Shown piece by piece: positions 44,294 to 53,919 of a stretch of DNA of 64,000 bases. This DNA comes from JBMNIZ01 sp050951405 (GTDB lineage: Bacteria; Bacillota; DULZ01): the NCBI GenBank assembly GCA_050951405.1, contig JBMNIZ010000005.1, forward strand, positions 1-64,000. The letters run 5' to 3'. The notes below the pieces were generated by a model, which saw nothing but the letters and a program-made list of their open reading frames with translations, was not told where the DNA came from and did not search any database. Positions within the stretch are counted from its first letter, which is position 1. Every line of letters starts with the position of its first letter. A program made the position numbers and the translations under genes.

Positions 44294-45382
44294 TTACGGG
44301 ATTTTCTTAATAAAATACTTCCCCGGCAGCTGCTCAATTAAACCATTCAGCTCCAGGAAGATTAAAACGGAGTAGATTCGACCGGCGGGCCAGCCGGTTT
44401 TAGCCGCAATCTGGTCAATATGATAGGGTTCAAAATCAAGCAAATTATAGACGGATGCTTCATCAGCAGTCAATGACAGTTTTTCCCCTTTGGAATATGC
44501 TCCACTTGAGCTACCTATTCCATATTCTTCCAAAATATCCGCAACGCCTGCCACCAATTTGGCTCCCTGCTTGATTAGATTATTGGTACCCCCGCTGGTG
44601 GGACTGGTTATGGGGCCTGGCACAGCAAATACTTCCCTGCCTTGCTCTAAAGCCAAGTCAGCCGTAATCAAAGCACCGCTTCTAGCTGCCGCTTCCACCA
44701 CTATCACTCCTAAGGATAAGCCGGAAATAATCCGATTTCTGGCGGGGAAATGAAAAGGTTTGGGCGGGGTTCCGGGGGGATATTCGCTGACCAGGACACC
44801 ATGATCTGCAATCTCTTGAGCCAGCTTGCCATTTTCCCGCGGGTAAATCATATCCAGACCCGATCCCAGAACAGCTATAGTTCTGCCCCCAGCCCTTAAG
44901 CAACCCCGGTGAGCAGTACTATCAATTCCCCGGGCCAGCCCGCTGACGATGGTAAAACCACTTGCACTGAGTTCTCCGGCTAAAAGCTCAGCCACAGTGC
45001 GTCCGTAAGGGGTGGGCTTGCGAGAGCCCACAATGGCCAGGCATTGTCTGTCCTTTTCTTCCCAGCTTCCTCGATAGAACAACACAGGAGGGGGATCAAA
45101 GATATATCGCAAGTTTTCCGGATAGATGGCCTCATCAATACTGACCACTGATATTTTTAATTTTTTCAAATGATCCTCGATCCTGCTGAGATCCAGTGTA
45201 TCTCGATAAGATACAAAATATTCGGTCAGGTCCTTTCCAAGCTCGGTTTTTACTTGAAGCTGAAATTTGGAGGCTCGCCATGCCGCTTCAGCTGTTCCTA
45301 GGCTTTCCCTTAAATGCCGGATTTTTCTTGCGCCCAATCCTGGAATGTGGCACAAGCCTACCAAAAAGAGTTTCTCATCCAT
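44294..45382 (-). CDS. dprA: DNA processing protein DprA
   Basis: 362 residues from ATG 45382, with gaggaaggtg upstream (the frame opens at 45400). DprA loads RecA on incoming single-stranded DNA in transformation. The Rossmann fold shows AIVGSRKPTPYGRTVAELLA, VSGLARGIDSTAHRG, AVLGSGLDMIYPREN and EYPPGTPPKPFHFPARNRII; a C-terminal winged helix follows. With comM further right it suggests at least ancestral competence. First gene of its block. Confidence 0.95.
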   Translation of the reverse strand: MDEKLFLVGLCHIPGLGARKIRHLRESLGTAEAAWRASKFQLQVKTELGKDLTEYFVSYRDTLDLSRIEDHLKKLKISVVSIDEAIYPENLRYIFDPPPVLFYRGSWEEKDRQCLAIVGSRKPTPYGRTVAELLAGELSASGFTIVSGLARGIDSTAHRGCLRAGGRTIAVLGSGLDMIYPRENGKLAQEIADHGVLVSEYPPGTPPKPFHFPARNRIISGLSLGVIVVEAAARSGALITADLALEQGREVFAVPGPITSPTSGGTNNLIKQGAKLVAGVADILEEYGIGSSSGAYSKGEKLSLTADEASVYNLLDFEPYHIDQIAAKTGWPAGRIYSVLIFLELNGLIEQLPGKYFIKKIP

Positions 45383-45632
45383 CCAGTTCACCTTCCTCAT
45401 ACTGTTCCATCGATGTTTATCCTAGTATAAACCAAGTGTCTCGAAATATAAACTAATTTTTCAGATAATTTGCTCCGCCCTTATCTCCTGGTAAAAATAA
45501 TCCCTGCCTGGCCAGGTGGCAAACATATTTGCACCTTATTTGTACCCAAAAAACAGACCAGCCGTAAAATTATCCAGTTTAAGATGCACGGCTTAATTTT
45601 GCGGATGAAATGTAAAAAAATGTAAATAATTA

Positions 45633-45662
45633 TTGACATATGTCAAAAAATTTGAGTATAAT
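45633..45662 (+). promoter_or_regulatory. Consensus sigma-A promoter in 0.7-kb gap
   Basis: TTGACA at 45633-45638 and TATAAT at 45657-45662 are both exact consensus, with an 18-bp spacer. The expected start is about 45669. There is no downstream gene on this strand before a terminator at 45793-45828. This is the best promoter match I saw in the window. Confidence 0.85.
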
Positions 45663-45668
45663 AACAAA

Positions 45669-45828
45669 AGCAAAAGGCACATAAAAATTGCGGCAGCAAA
45701 GATAAACCCCGCATCAGCAGCATAGTGAGTGTGATAGAATTTTGATTTTTGCCCAAAAAAATCCTTTTGTCTACAGCGCAGCAAAAAGTGCAAAACATGC
45801 AACTACAGGCAGTTGCATGTTTTAATTT
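45669..45828 (+). ncRNA. Candidate small RNA gene (about 160 nt)
   Basis: The transcript from the consensus promoter would run to the terminator aaacatgcaact (45793-45804), loop acaggc, agttgcatgttt (45811-45822) followed by TTAATTT. It contains no ORF with a binding site. Its 5' and 3' parts can pair: GCAC ... TGCG near 45677-45694 with CGCA ... GTGC near 45777-45790, closing an internal region. I cannot match it to 6S, SRP, tmRNA or a known riboswitch. Confidence 0.6.
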
Positions 45829-45920
45829 AAACTTTTACAATTACATGTGTAAGGTGCGTGAGAAATAAAAAAGCACTGTTGTAAAAAAGCACAATTGAAG
45901 AAAAGAAAGGATTATTATGT

Positions 45921-46090
45921 TACAATACCTGACTATGAAGCATCTACATCAGAGTAATCAGTTTTGGGGTGAACTACTTAAATAGAGGAAGGCTACTCTC
46001 AATTGAGACCTGACCTGGTAAGTAATTTAAGCCACAAAACAGATGTTATGTCAGAAAACATAACAGTTTTATGGCTTATTTTATGCCTTT
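45921..46090 (+). other. Second structured region with long hairpin
   Basis: taagccacaaaacag (46028-46042), gttatgt and then aacataac and agttttatggctta (to 46078) form a strong hairpin followed on the plus strand by TTTTATGCCTTTTT, and next to the usp stop on the minus strand. Upstream, tacaat (45921-45926) could be a -10 but lacks a good -35. It may be a second small RNA or a shared terminator for usp. Confidence 0.45.
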
Positions 46091-46777
46091 TTATTCCTCA
46101 AATTTAGACCAGGGTCCTGTAATATGAACATTCTTTAATTCGGCGGCATAATCGTCGGTAATTTGAATTTGCAGTGTTTCTTTATCACTCATAAATCTAA
46201 AGATACCATTATTAAAATCAGTCCCGATTTCCTTAAAGAAAATACCTTCATAAACAACTTCCGGGGTTTGGGTGAAGCTTAATCGATAAACATCTCCTTC
46301 TCTAACCAAATAAGCCCGAACTCCTTTTTCATAATGACCTTCCAGATCTTCTAAATAGCGTGATACAGAAATAATATGAATATCGATAAAGGGAATCTCT
46401 TTTAATAGAATGTTGATAATAGATCCTTTTGTGATTTCTTCCCAGCGGCTTTTGGCGGTTTGCCCCAAAATAATTTGCGTGATATGTTTTTGACGGGCAA
46501 CCTCGGCAATGACTTTGGTGACAGGGCGCTTCTCATTTTCTTTAATAATGTATTCTGCCACCTTGTATTCTTTAGCTAGTTCTTGCCATCTGGAGATATA
46601 ATCCATTTTCTGTGCATCCAGTTCTTCCAGAGGCTGGGGTACGACAGTTAAAAAATAAAGCGGACAATTAAACACCTTGGCAATATAATATCCCCGGTTA
46701 ATTAACCGTTCTCCGTTTGGACCATAATAGACACACACGAGAATGCGTTCATTCGTGTGAGTTCTAATAGTTCTCAT
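46091..46777 (-). CDS. Universal stress protein, KdpD-like
   Basis: 228 residues. The N-terminal 140 residues form a USP domain as in the sensor KdpD: ILVCVYYGPNGERLINRGY, FLTVVPQPLEEL and ITQIILGQTAKSRWEEITKG with SIINILLKEIP. The C-terminal 85 residues are a separate beta-rich part I do not recognise. No kinase domain is present. It is divergent from mrpA, separated by 156 bp, so it may sense ions or ATP for the antiporter (inference). Confidence 0.8.
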   Translation of the reverse strand: MRTIRTHTNERILVCVYYGPNGERLINRGYYIAKVFNCPLYFLTVVPQPLEELDAQKMDYISRWQELAKEYKVAEYIIKENEKRPVTKVIAEVARQKHITQIILGQTAKSRWEEITKGSIINILLKEIPFIDIHIISVSRYLEDLEGHYEKGVRAYLVREGDVYRLSFTQTPEVVYEGIFFKEIGTDFNNGIFRFMSDKETLQIQITDDYAAELKNVHITGPWSKFEE

Positions 46778-46933
46778 GATTTACCCTCCGGCTCAATTCG
46801 TTTTAATACAAGATAATACAAGGCAATAATAAATTAGCAATCCCGGTTTCATATGTTATATAATACTCTCGAGATAGTGTCTATTCAAGTAATATTTTTA
46901 CGTAATACTAGTTTATGTAAAGGAGGCTAAATT

Positions 46934-49324
46934 TTGTCTTGGTTCTATCTGACAACTTTTATTCCCTTATTATATGCAATATTGGTACCAATATTTTATA
47001 GACATTTTCCCCGCATCCATACCGGATGGTTTGTCCTTCCAATACCCATCGGGCTATTTGCCTGTTTAATACGGCAAATCCCTTTGATAGCAAAAGACAG
47101 CCCCTTAGTTCATACGGTTTCTTGGATACCACATTTGAACATTAATTATACAGTATATGTGGACGGGCTTACTTTAATCTTCGGGTTGATTATTACGGGC
47201 ATAGGAGCTTTAGTTGTCTTATATTCAATTTACTACTTGTTAAAGGAACGGGAAGCACTAGGTAATTTTTATGTCTATTTGTTGCTATTCATGGGCGCCA
47301 TGTTGGGCGTGGTTTCCTCTGATAATGTCTTAGTTTTATATATGTTTTGGGAATTAACAAGTATCTCTTCCTTTTTATTAATTGCTTTCTGGTACCAGAG
47401 GAAAGCTTCTCGCTATGGCGCCCAAAAAGCATTGCTGATCACCGTTTTCGGCGGCTTCTGCATGTTGGCCGGTTTTCTCATTCTGGCCAATATTACAGAT
47501 ACATTCAGTATTCGGCAAATGATTCAACACGCTGATAAAATAACCGGCCAATCCCTCTTTGTCCCGGCAATGATCTTAATTTTGTTGGGAGCATTTACAA
47601 AATCCGCTCAGTTTCCTTTTCATATCTGGCTTCCCGATGCTATGGAAGCTCCTACACCGATTAGCGCTTATCTCCATTCGGCCACCATGGTCAAGGCCGG
47701 GATCTATCTAATTGCCCGTTTTACTCCTATTTTTGGCGGGAATATGGTCTGGTTTTGGCTGGTATCAGGAATAGGCCTCATCACCCTCTTTTGGGGTTCC
47801 TTCTCCGCGGTGAAACAAGTAGATTTGAAAGCTCTGCTGGCTTATTCTACCGTGAGTCAACTGGGCATGATTGTCTGCTTATTGGGTTTAGGTTCGGCAG
47901 CTTACTCCGGACCGGGAGAAGCAGCCATATTATCAATTACAGCAATTTTGGCGGCTATCTTTCATCTAATTAACCACTCAACTTTTAAAGGCAGCTTATT
48001 TATGGTGGTAGGTATAATTGACCGCCTCAGCGGAACCAGGGATCTGCGCAGACTGGGAGGGCTCATGAATATGATGCCCATAACCTTTACTTTAGCGATT
48101 ATTGGCAGCTTCTCCATGGCCGGTCTTCCTCCTTTTAATGGTTTCTTAAGTAAAGAGCTGTTCTTTACTTCGTTACTGAACACTTCTCAATTAGAAATTT
48201 TTCACTTGGACAAATGGAGCCCGTTATTTCCCATCGTGGCTTGGCTTGCCAGCATCTTTACTTTTATCTACTGCATGATCATTGCCTTCCGGCCTTTTCT
48301 GGGAAAACACCAGCCCCACAAGCTGGCCAAAAAGATCCAGAGGGCGCCTTGGGGAATGCTCCTACCGCCAACGCTACTTGCTTTCTTGATTATCTTGTTT
48401 TTCTTTTTCCCCAATGTTTTAGCCCAATATCTTTTCCTGCCAGCCATCTCCTCGATTTTGCCAGGAGTCATGGAAGCTGATCTCAGTATTGAACCTATTA
48501 AAGCGTGGCATGGTTGGACGCCTGAGTTGTTTATGACCATGGGAATTATTGCTGTTGGCTTTGCCCTCTTTCTTCTTTTCCCCAAATGGTCAAAAGTCTT
48601 CGGTCGGTTGCCCCTCTGGTTTACTTTCAATTACATGTATGACAAATTATTATTAGCAATAGAAATAGCTTCCCAGCGCATCACCCGTAAGTATATGACC
48701 GGATTTATCCGCGACTATTTATCCTATATCTTCTTTTTCTTTATTGTCATTTTAGCTGGAATGATTTTCATTCTCAATAGCTTTACTTTTAACCCCACTG
48801 CTAATAGTCCCGTTAGCATCTATGAATTTCTATTGTGTTTAGCTTTAGTAGCTTCCGCTTTACTGGTTTTATGTGCTCGTACCAGAATAATAGCGATTAT
48901 TGGGCTGGGAGTGATGGGCTATCTGATGATCATGTTTTTTGTTATTTTCAGAGCACCGGACCTGGCCTTAACACAATTAGTTGTGGAAACCGTTACCACA
49001 GTGCTATTTCTGTTATGCCTTTATTTCCTACCTAAACTGGAAAAGGAAATCAACAAGCTTGGTTTTAAAATAACTAACTTAGTTTTTTCCTTAGGTGTGG
49101 GTATTCTTGTCACCATCATGGCTTTATCAGCACAAGGAAATCGTCTTTTTCAACCTATTTCCCGATTCTACGAAAATGCCTATGAACTAGCAGGCGCAAA
49201 AAACATTGTCAATTCTATTCTGGTGGATTTTCGTGGATTTGACACTATGTTGGAAATTCTTGTTTTCTGTATTGGAGGAATAGGCGTTTATACCCTGATA
49301 AAAATAGGATTAACGGAGAGGTAG
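46934..49324 (+). CDS. mrpA: Mrp Na+/H+ antiporter subunit A
   Basis: 796 residues, about 20 membrane helices. MrpA is homologous to NuoL, with GAFTKSAQFPFHIWLPDAME, PTPISAYLHSATMVKAGIYL and YSTVSQLGMIVCLLGLG; the C-terminal part (from about 640) has the MrpB-like/MbhD-type segment FVIFRAPDLALTQLVVETV. Start TTG 46934 has aaaggagg. A TATAAT at 46859-46864 with a weak -35 is the likely promoter. It heads the complete seven-gene operon. Confidence 0.96.
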   Translation: MSWFYLTTFIPLLYAILVPIFYRHFPRIHTGWFVLPIPIGLFACLIRQIPLIAKDSPLVHTVSWIPHLNINYTVYVDGLTLIFGLIITGIGALVVLYSIYYLLKEREALGNFYVYLLLFMGAMLGVVSSDNVLVLYMFWELTSISSFLLIAFWYQRKASRYGAQKALLITVFGGFCMLAGFLILANITDTFSIRQMIQHADKITGQSLFVPAMILILLGAFTKSAQFPFHIWLPDAMEAPTPISAYLHSATMVKAGIYLIARFTPIFGGNMVWFWLVSGIGLITLFWGSFSAVKQVDLKALLAYSTVSQLGMIVCLLGLGSAAYSGPGEAAILSITAILAAIFHLINHSTFKGSLFMVVGIIDRLSGTRDLRRLGGLMNMMPITFTLAIIGSFSMAGLPPFNGFLSKELFFTSLLNTSQLEIFHLDKWSPLFPIVAWLASIFTFIYCMIIAFRPFLGKHQPHKLAKKIQRAPWGMLLPPTLLAFLIILFFFFPNVLAQYLFLPAISSILPGVMEADLSIEPIKAWHGWTPELFMTMGIIAVGFALFLLFPKWSKVFGRLPLWFTFNYMYDKLLLAIEIASQRITRKYMTGFIRDYLSYIFFFFIVILAGMIFILNSFTFNPTANSPVSIYEFLLCLALVASALLVLCARTRIIAIIGLGVMGYLMIMFFVIFRAPDLALTQLVVETVTTVLFLLCLYFLPKLEKEINKLGFKITNLVFSLGVGILVTIMALSAQGNRLFQPISRFYENAYELAGAKNIVNSILVDFRGFDTMLEILVFCIGGIGVYTLIKIGLTER

Positions 49325-49330
49325 AGACAA

Positions 49331-49771
49331 ATGGGATTAAATAATGATGTGATCTTACAAACAGTATCCAAAGTGGCCTTTTTTATCATCCTGGCTTTCG
49401 CCATCCATCTTTTTATCGGAGGCCACCACAATCCTGGAGGAGGTTTTGTCGGGGGATTGGTGGTTGCATCGGCCCTTACCCTCTTAATACTGGCCTTCGA
49501 TCTAAAATCACTGGAAGAGGTTTCTAAGATAAATTATCAAACTTTGGGAATAGCAGGTGTAATCATTGCTGTAGGTACAGGGATGTCCTCCTTAATTTTT
49601 CATGAACCTTTTCTCAACCAGACCTTTGGGATCATCAATCTCCCCATTTTGGGGGAAACGGAATATGTCACCGCGATTGTTTTCGACACTGGAGTAGCAC
49701 TTGCTGTTTTGGGAACAGCTCTTTCCATCATCACTACAATAAGTGAGGACGTTTGCAAATGGAGACAATGA
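49331..49771 (+). CDS. mrpB: Mrp antiporter subunit B
   Basis: 146 residues, four membrane helices. MnhB/MrpB signature: FAIHLFIGGHHNPGGGFVGG and LVVASALTLLILAFD. It follows mrpA after 6 bp and overlaps mrpC. It is needed for assembly of the hetero-oligomeric antiporter. Confidence 0.94.
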   Translation: MGLNNDVILQTVSKVAFFIILAFAIHLFIGGHHNPGGGFVGGLVVASALTLLILAFDLKSLEEVSKINYQTLGIAGVIIAVGTGMSSLIFHEPFLNQTFGIINLPILGETEYVTAIVFDTGVALAVLGTALSIITTISEDVCKWRQ

Positions 49772-50097
49772 TGGCCATCGTCATAGGAATTCTTTTTTCC
49801 ATAGGTGTTTACTTGCTTCTTTGCAAAAGCCTGTTCAGAATAATCCTGGGAATTTCCATCATTGCACACGCTGCTAACCTGATGATCTTGACAATGGGTG
49901 GCTTAAAAACAGGTGGTCCCCCCATCATCAGCGGTGTAAATCTTCCCCCTACTGATCCGCTTCCCCAGGCACTTATCTTAACTGCCATTGTCATTAATTT
50001 TGCCCTTACAGCTTTTCTTTTAGTACTGGCCTATCGTTCTTATTTAGTACTAGGCACAGAAAATATGGAACAATTAAGGGGAAACGATAATGAATAA
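49753..50097 (+). CDS. mrpC: Mrp antiporter subunit C
   Basis: 114 residues, NuoK homologue with three helices. It has RIILGISIIAHAANLMILT, KTGGPPIISG and DPLPQALILTAIVINFALTA. Start is TTG 49753 or ATG 49759, both inside mrpB's 3' end; it overlaps mrpD by 8 bp. Confidence 0.94.
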   Translation: MQMETMMAIVIGILFSIGVYLLLCKSLFRIILGISIIAHAANLMILTMGGLKTGGPPIISGVNLPPTDPLPQALILTAIVINFALTAFLLVLAYRSYLVLGTENMEQLRGNDNE

Positions 50098-51589
50098 TTT
50101 TATTGTCTTACCATTGGTTATACCACTATTTTCAGGGCTTTTGATGGCAGTTTTTAGAAAAAATATTCGCGTCCAGAGATTGCTGAGCGTCTTTTCTATT
50201 TTATTGACTTTAGCGGTTTCTTACTATCTTCTGCAAACGGTAAAGGTGAATGGCATACAAATTCTGGAAATGGGAGGTTGGCCGGCCCCTTACGGCATTG
50301 TTTTAGTTGTGGACTTGTTTTCAGCCCTTTTGCTGATGACCACCGGCCTTGTCAGTTTCCCTTGCCTAATCTATGCCTTTCAATCAATTGACGGGGAAAG
50401 AGAAAAATTTTATTTTTATACATTGATCCAATTTTTGTTGGCAGGCATAAATGGTTCGTTTATTACAGGTGATATTTTTAACCTTTACGTCTGCTTTGAA
50501 GTTATGCTTCTTGCCTCTTACGTGCTGCTTTCTTTAGGAGGAAGCCCTGTTCAGTTAAGGGAGAGTATTAAATACATTGTGATTAATGTACTTTCTTCAA
50601 CTTTTTTCCTTTTAGGAATAGCTTATCTCTACGGAGTTCTTGGCACCTTAAACTTAGCTCATCTTTCCGCTCGGGTGGCAGAAGCAGGACAAACGGGCTT
50701 GATGATCACCATTGCCGTGCTCTTTCTAATTGTCTTTGGTATTAAAGCTGCTCTTTTCCTATTTTTCTGGCTGCCGGGAGCTTACAGTGCCCCACCGGCG
50801 GCTGTATCGGCTATTTTTGCCGCACTTTTGACCAAGGTTGGCATTTATGCAATTTTTCGCATGTATACTCTCATTTTTTACCACCAGCCACAAATCACCC
50901 ATACACTTATTGCCGTCATGGCGGCCTTGACTATGCTTTTAGGAGGAATAGGGGCAGTTGGCCAATGGAATATTCGTAAAATTTTGGGCTATAATGTGAT
51001 CATCGGTGTGGGCTTTGTTTTTTCAGGGTTGGCGATTTACACCTCTTCAGCGCTGGCAGGTTCTATTTACTATGTGATCCATGATATGGTCACCAAAGCA
51101 CTTTTGTTCTTATTAGGCGGAACCGTGATCAGCATCGTGGGCACAGCCAAATTAAAAGAAATCAGCGGGCTCATCCACAATCATCCTTCCTTAGGTTGGA
51201 TGTTCCTCATCACCACCTTAGCCTTAACCGGAGTCCCTCCGTTAAGCGGATTTATTGGTAAAGTTTTGATCATCAAAGAAGGTCTAAGAAAAGCTGTTCT
51301 CCAGCCCGGTTTTTATTGGCTGGCAGGGATTAATTTATTATCAAGCTTGATGATCCTTTACTCTTTATCCAAAATCTTTATAAACGGTTTCTGGGGAGAA
51401 ACCCAACTGAGTAAAGAAATGGAAAAAAGGACTACGAAAGGATTGTTGTTTCCCTGTGTCCTTTTGACGGCTGTATGTATTTTCCTAGGGCTGGGAGCAG
51501 AATATCTCTATCCTTATGTGGAGTTGGCTTCTCAAACCATCATGGAGCCGAAGATGTACATTCAAGCTGTACTAGGCGAGGTGTTTTAA
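50090..51589 (+). CDS. mrpD: Mrp antiporter subunit D
   Basis: 499 residues, NuoM/NuoN homologue with about 14 helices. Key regions are SFITGDIFNLYVCFEVMLLA, FWLPGAYSAPPAAVSAIFAA with LLTKVGIYAIFRMY, and YVIHDMVTKALLFLLGG. The Glu in CFEVM and the Lys in LLTKVG are those implicated in proton movement in the family. It ends 0 bp before mrpE. Confidence 0.95.
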   Translation: MNNFIVLPLVIPLFSGLLMAVFRKNIRVQRLLSVFSILLTLAVSYYLLQTVKVNGIQILEMGGWPAPYGIVLVVDLFSALLLMTTGLVSFPCLIYAFQSIDGEREKFYFYTLIQFLLAGINGSFITGDIFNLYVCFEVMLLASYVLLSLGGSPVQLRESIKYIVINVLSSTFFLLGIAYLYGVLGTLNLAHLSARVAEAGQTGLMITIAVLFLIVFGIKAALFLFFWLPGAYSAPPAAVSAIFAALLTKVGIYAIFRMYTLIFYHQPQITHTLIAVMAALTMLLGGIGAVGQWNIRKILGYNVIIGVGFVFSGLAIYTSSALAGSIYYVIHDMVTKALLFLLGGTVISIVGTAKLKEISGLIHNHPSLGWMFLITTLALTGVPPLSGFIGKVLIIKEGLRKAVLQPGFYWLAGINLLSSLMILYSLSKIFINGFWGETQLSKEMEKRTTKGLLFPCVLLTAVCIFLGLGAEYLYPYVELASQTIMEPKMYIQAVLGEVF

Positions 51590-52072
51590 TTGTTCCGGCA
51601 ACTTGTAGTAAATATATTAATCGCTTATTTGTGGACCCTGCTCATGGGTGAATGGAATTGGACAATATTCTCCGTCGGTTACCTTATCGGCTCGGCTGTA
51701 GTATTTGCTCTTCGGCACTTTTTCCCTCAGCCCTACTATCTCAAAAAAGTCTGGGCAATAATTAGATTTATCTATGTCTTAATCAGAGAAATATTAACAT
51801 CGGGCATTTTTGTTATGGGACAGGTCATCAGGCCCCAACCAACTTTTATGCCGGGAATTTTCTCGATAAAAAGCAAACTGCAAGGCAACATAGAAATTAC
51901 CATCATTTCTTTAATGATCACTTTAACACCGGGATCCACAGTGATGGAATATTCGCCGGAAGAGAACATTCTTTACATCCATGCTATGGATTTATCTGAT
52001 GAAAAGAGGATGATGCTTAAATCAATTCACCGTTTTGAAAATGCCATTATGGGGGTTACACGTGATGTTTAG
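51590..52072 (+). CDS. mrpE: Mrp antiporter subunit E
   Basis: 160 residues with a TTG start directly after the mrpD stop. Two or three N-terminal helices and a soluble C-terminal domain with ISLMITLTPGSTVMEYSPEE and LYIHAMDLSDEKRM, typical of MnhE/MrpE. It overlaps mrpF. Confidence 0.93.
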   Translation: MFRQLVVNILIAYLWTLLMGEWNWTIFSVGYLIGSAVVFALRHFFPQPYYLKKVWAIIRFIYVLIREILTSGIFVMGQVIRPQPTFMPGIFSIKSKLQGNIEITIISLMITLTPGSTVMEYSPEENILYIHAMDLSDEKRMMLKSIHRFENAIMGVTRDV

Positions 52073-52349
52073 AATGCTTTTAATCTTTTCGACTGTAATT
52101 TTATCTCTCGCCACCATCCTTACCGCATATAGAGTAATTGTAGGGCCGTCTCTACCGGATCGGATTACAGCCATGGATTGTATTGGTGCGTACTTCATTG
52201 CCATCATGGCCGTCCTTTCAATTTTATTAAAAACTTACGCCTTTTTTGACGTGATCTTGTTATTCGGTATTTTATCGTTCATTGGCACAGTAGCTTTCGC
52301 CAAGTTTATCGAAAGGAGAGCTATAGTTGAGTATAAACGTAATCGCTGA
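52065..52349 (+). CDS. mrpF: Mrp antiporter subunit F
   Basis: 94 residues from ATG 52065, inside the mrpE end (the frame opens at 52035). Three helices with LTAYRVIVGPSLPDRITAMD and SFIGTVAFAKFIERRA, the MnhF/PhaF marks. It overlaps mrpG by 23 bp. Confidence 0.93.
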   Translation: MFRMLLIFSTVILSLATILTAYRVIVGPSLPDRITAMDCIGAYFIAIMAVLSILLKTYAFFDVILLFGILSFIGTVAFAKFIERRAIVEYKRNR

Positions 52350-52698
52350 AACAGCAACAGCAATTCTTATTATTCTAGGATCGATTGCCTGCTTGTTTAG
52401 TGCTGTTGGGATGTTGCGTTTCCCGGACTTTTATAATCGCTCCCATGGAGCATCCAAAACCACTGCCCTGGGAGTTTTCTTTGTATTACTGGGAACCTTC
52501 TTGTTTTTTTCTCTTACTGACAAATTCATTAGTATCCGCCTGCTGTTAGGGATTTCCTTTGTTTTTTTAACTTTTCCCGTGGGTACCCACATGGTTTTTC
52601 GCGCTGCCTATCGCACTGGGGTAGAGCTTTGGGAAGAAACCGTTCAGGATGACTTAAAAAACTTGCAGGATAAATTAAGAAGTTTCAGCGGGAAATAA
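52327..52698 (+). CDS. mrpG: Mrp antiporter subunit G
   Basis: 123 residues, TTG start, three helices: FSAVGMLRFPDFYNRSHGAS, KTTALGVFFVLLGTFLFF and VGTHMVFRAAYRTGVELWEE. It ends the mrpA-G operon; a hairpin region follows. The whole operon gives Na+(Li+)/H+ exchange for pH and salt homeostasis and possibly links to energy conservation in anaerobes. Confidence 0.94.
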   Translation: MSINVIAETATAILIILGSIACLFSAVGMLRFPDFYNRSHGASKTTALGVFFVLLGTFLFFSLTDKFISIRLLLGISFVFLTFPVGTHMVFRAAYRTGVELWEETVQDDLKNLQDKLRSFSGK

Positions 52699-52740
52699 AT
52701 GAAAGTGTCCTTAGAAGCCTGCAGGCCACTGACACTAAAA

Positions 52741-52817
52741 AGCCGGCATGGCTGCCCGGCTAATAGATTGGAGCATGCATTGCTGAAGATGCCCCTCTTG
52801 CCGTTAACCATGCCGGC
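52741..52817. terminator. Nested inverted repeats between mrpG and symporter
   Basis: gccggcatgg (52742-52751) is complementary to ccatgccggc (52808-52817), and a smaller agccgg ... ccggct stem lies at 52741-52761. It lies between two convergent genes and probably terminates both. Confidence 0.6.
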
Positions 52818-52837
52818 AGATACTCCTCAAGTGGATA

Positions 52838-53919
52838 TCACATCCCCAGCTCTTCAGGCTTACTCTCCTTGACTAAGTGATCATCAAAGGAACTGATTCT
52901 CTTAGCGGATTCCAGATCCTCATAATACACCGCCCGCACTTGTTCTGCAGGATCATGCTGAGTTAATTTAGAGATAACAACTAAGCTGATGAGCGATACT
53001 AAAAAACCAAAGATGGTATGATCAATGCCAATGCCAAGATATGGGTATGACACCGTTGCAATAAATGCTAAGACCATGCTCCACATAACACCTTTGCGAG
53101 TAGGCCATTTCCAAAACATAGTGCACAGAAACGGCAAGACCAAAACCGTTGCCGTCAATCTAAGAGCCCACTGGTAAAGGGAGACAATGTCGGCATTGGT
53201 CAAGGCAATCGCTCCTGCGGCTATAGCTATAATTGCCACGGCGAGACGAGAAACGAACATCATCTTTTTTTCGCTGGCCTTGGGATTGATCAGTTTGCCA
53301 TAAAAATCAATCACAAGGTTGGAACTGCCTTGGAGAATAAAAGAAGTTGCGCCGGTCATCAAAGCTGCCAAAAGACCGATAAACACTATACCGGCAATGG
53401 GAGGAGGAAGCACTTCCACCGTCACATAGGAAAACACAATATTTGGCTCCAGGTCCAAAGGAACATATTGACGAGCCATAACCCCCACTAAATAAGGAAT
53501 TAAACTTATAACAGCTACAATCCCAAATCCCGTCAGACCGGCGTTTCTTGCCGTTTTTTCATCCTTGGCCGCAAATATCCGCTGCCAGGTTGACTGCCAT
53601 ACCAGATAGAAGGGACCTACCGAAAGGGCAAATAACAGCACTGCTGACAATCCTTCCGGTCCTACCGGTGTCAGATATTCGGTGGGGGTGTTTTCAATGA
53701 TATTCGCCAAACCCCCTCCATGAATAATACTGGCAATTAACAAAATGACTATCCCTATAACAACCAAAAAACTCTGCAAAGCATCGGTAATAATGGTGGC
53801 AGGAAGACCACCAAGGATGGTAAAACCTAACATCAATAATGCGGACAAAATTACACCCTGCTTTAATGGAATGGCAAAGCACATTAAAAATATGGTTGAC
53901 ATACCTATCATTTGGATTG
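52838..53919 (-). pseudogene. Sodium:solute symporter, C-terminal part (cut by IS)
   Basis: About 357 residues of an SSS-family (LeuT-fold) transporter, from MIGMSTIFLMCFAIPLKQG to HLVKESKPEELGM. It has nine or so helices with GGLPATIITDALQSF, FYLVWQSTWQRIFAAKDEKT and ALMTGATSFILQGSSNLVID. It continues the frame of 55469-55874: IPTTAIQ joins to MIGMSTI across a 9-bp duplication. The intact protein would have about 490 residues. Likely substrate: a product used by the neighbouring catabolic enzymes. Confidence 0.93.

Noticed and set aside
45990..46025. Minus-strand ccaggtcaggtc resembling the SRP RNA helix 8 region
   Set aside because: The invariant GGAAGGAAGCAGCC part is missing, so it is not an SRP RNA.
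45960..46030. Segment with ggggtga ... gacctgacctgg resembling a TPP riboswitch
   Set aside because: It shares a few short blocks, but the CTGAGA core and the 3' CCAGCGTAGGGA element are absent and no thiamine gene is near.
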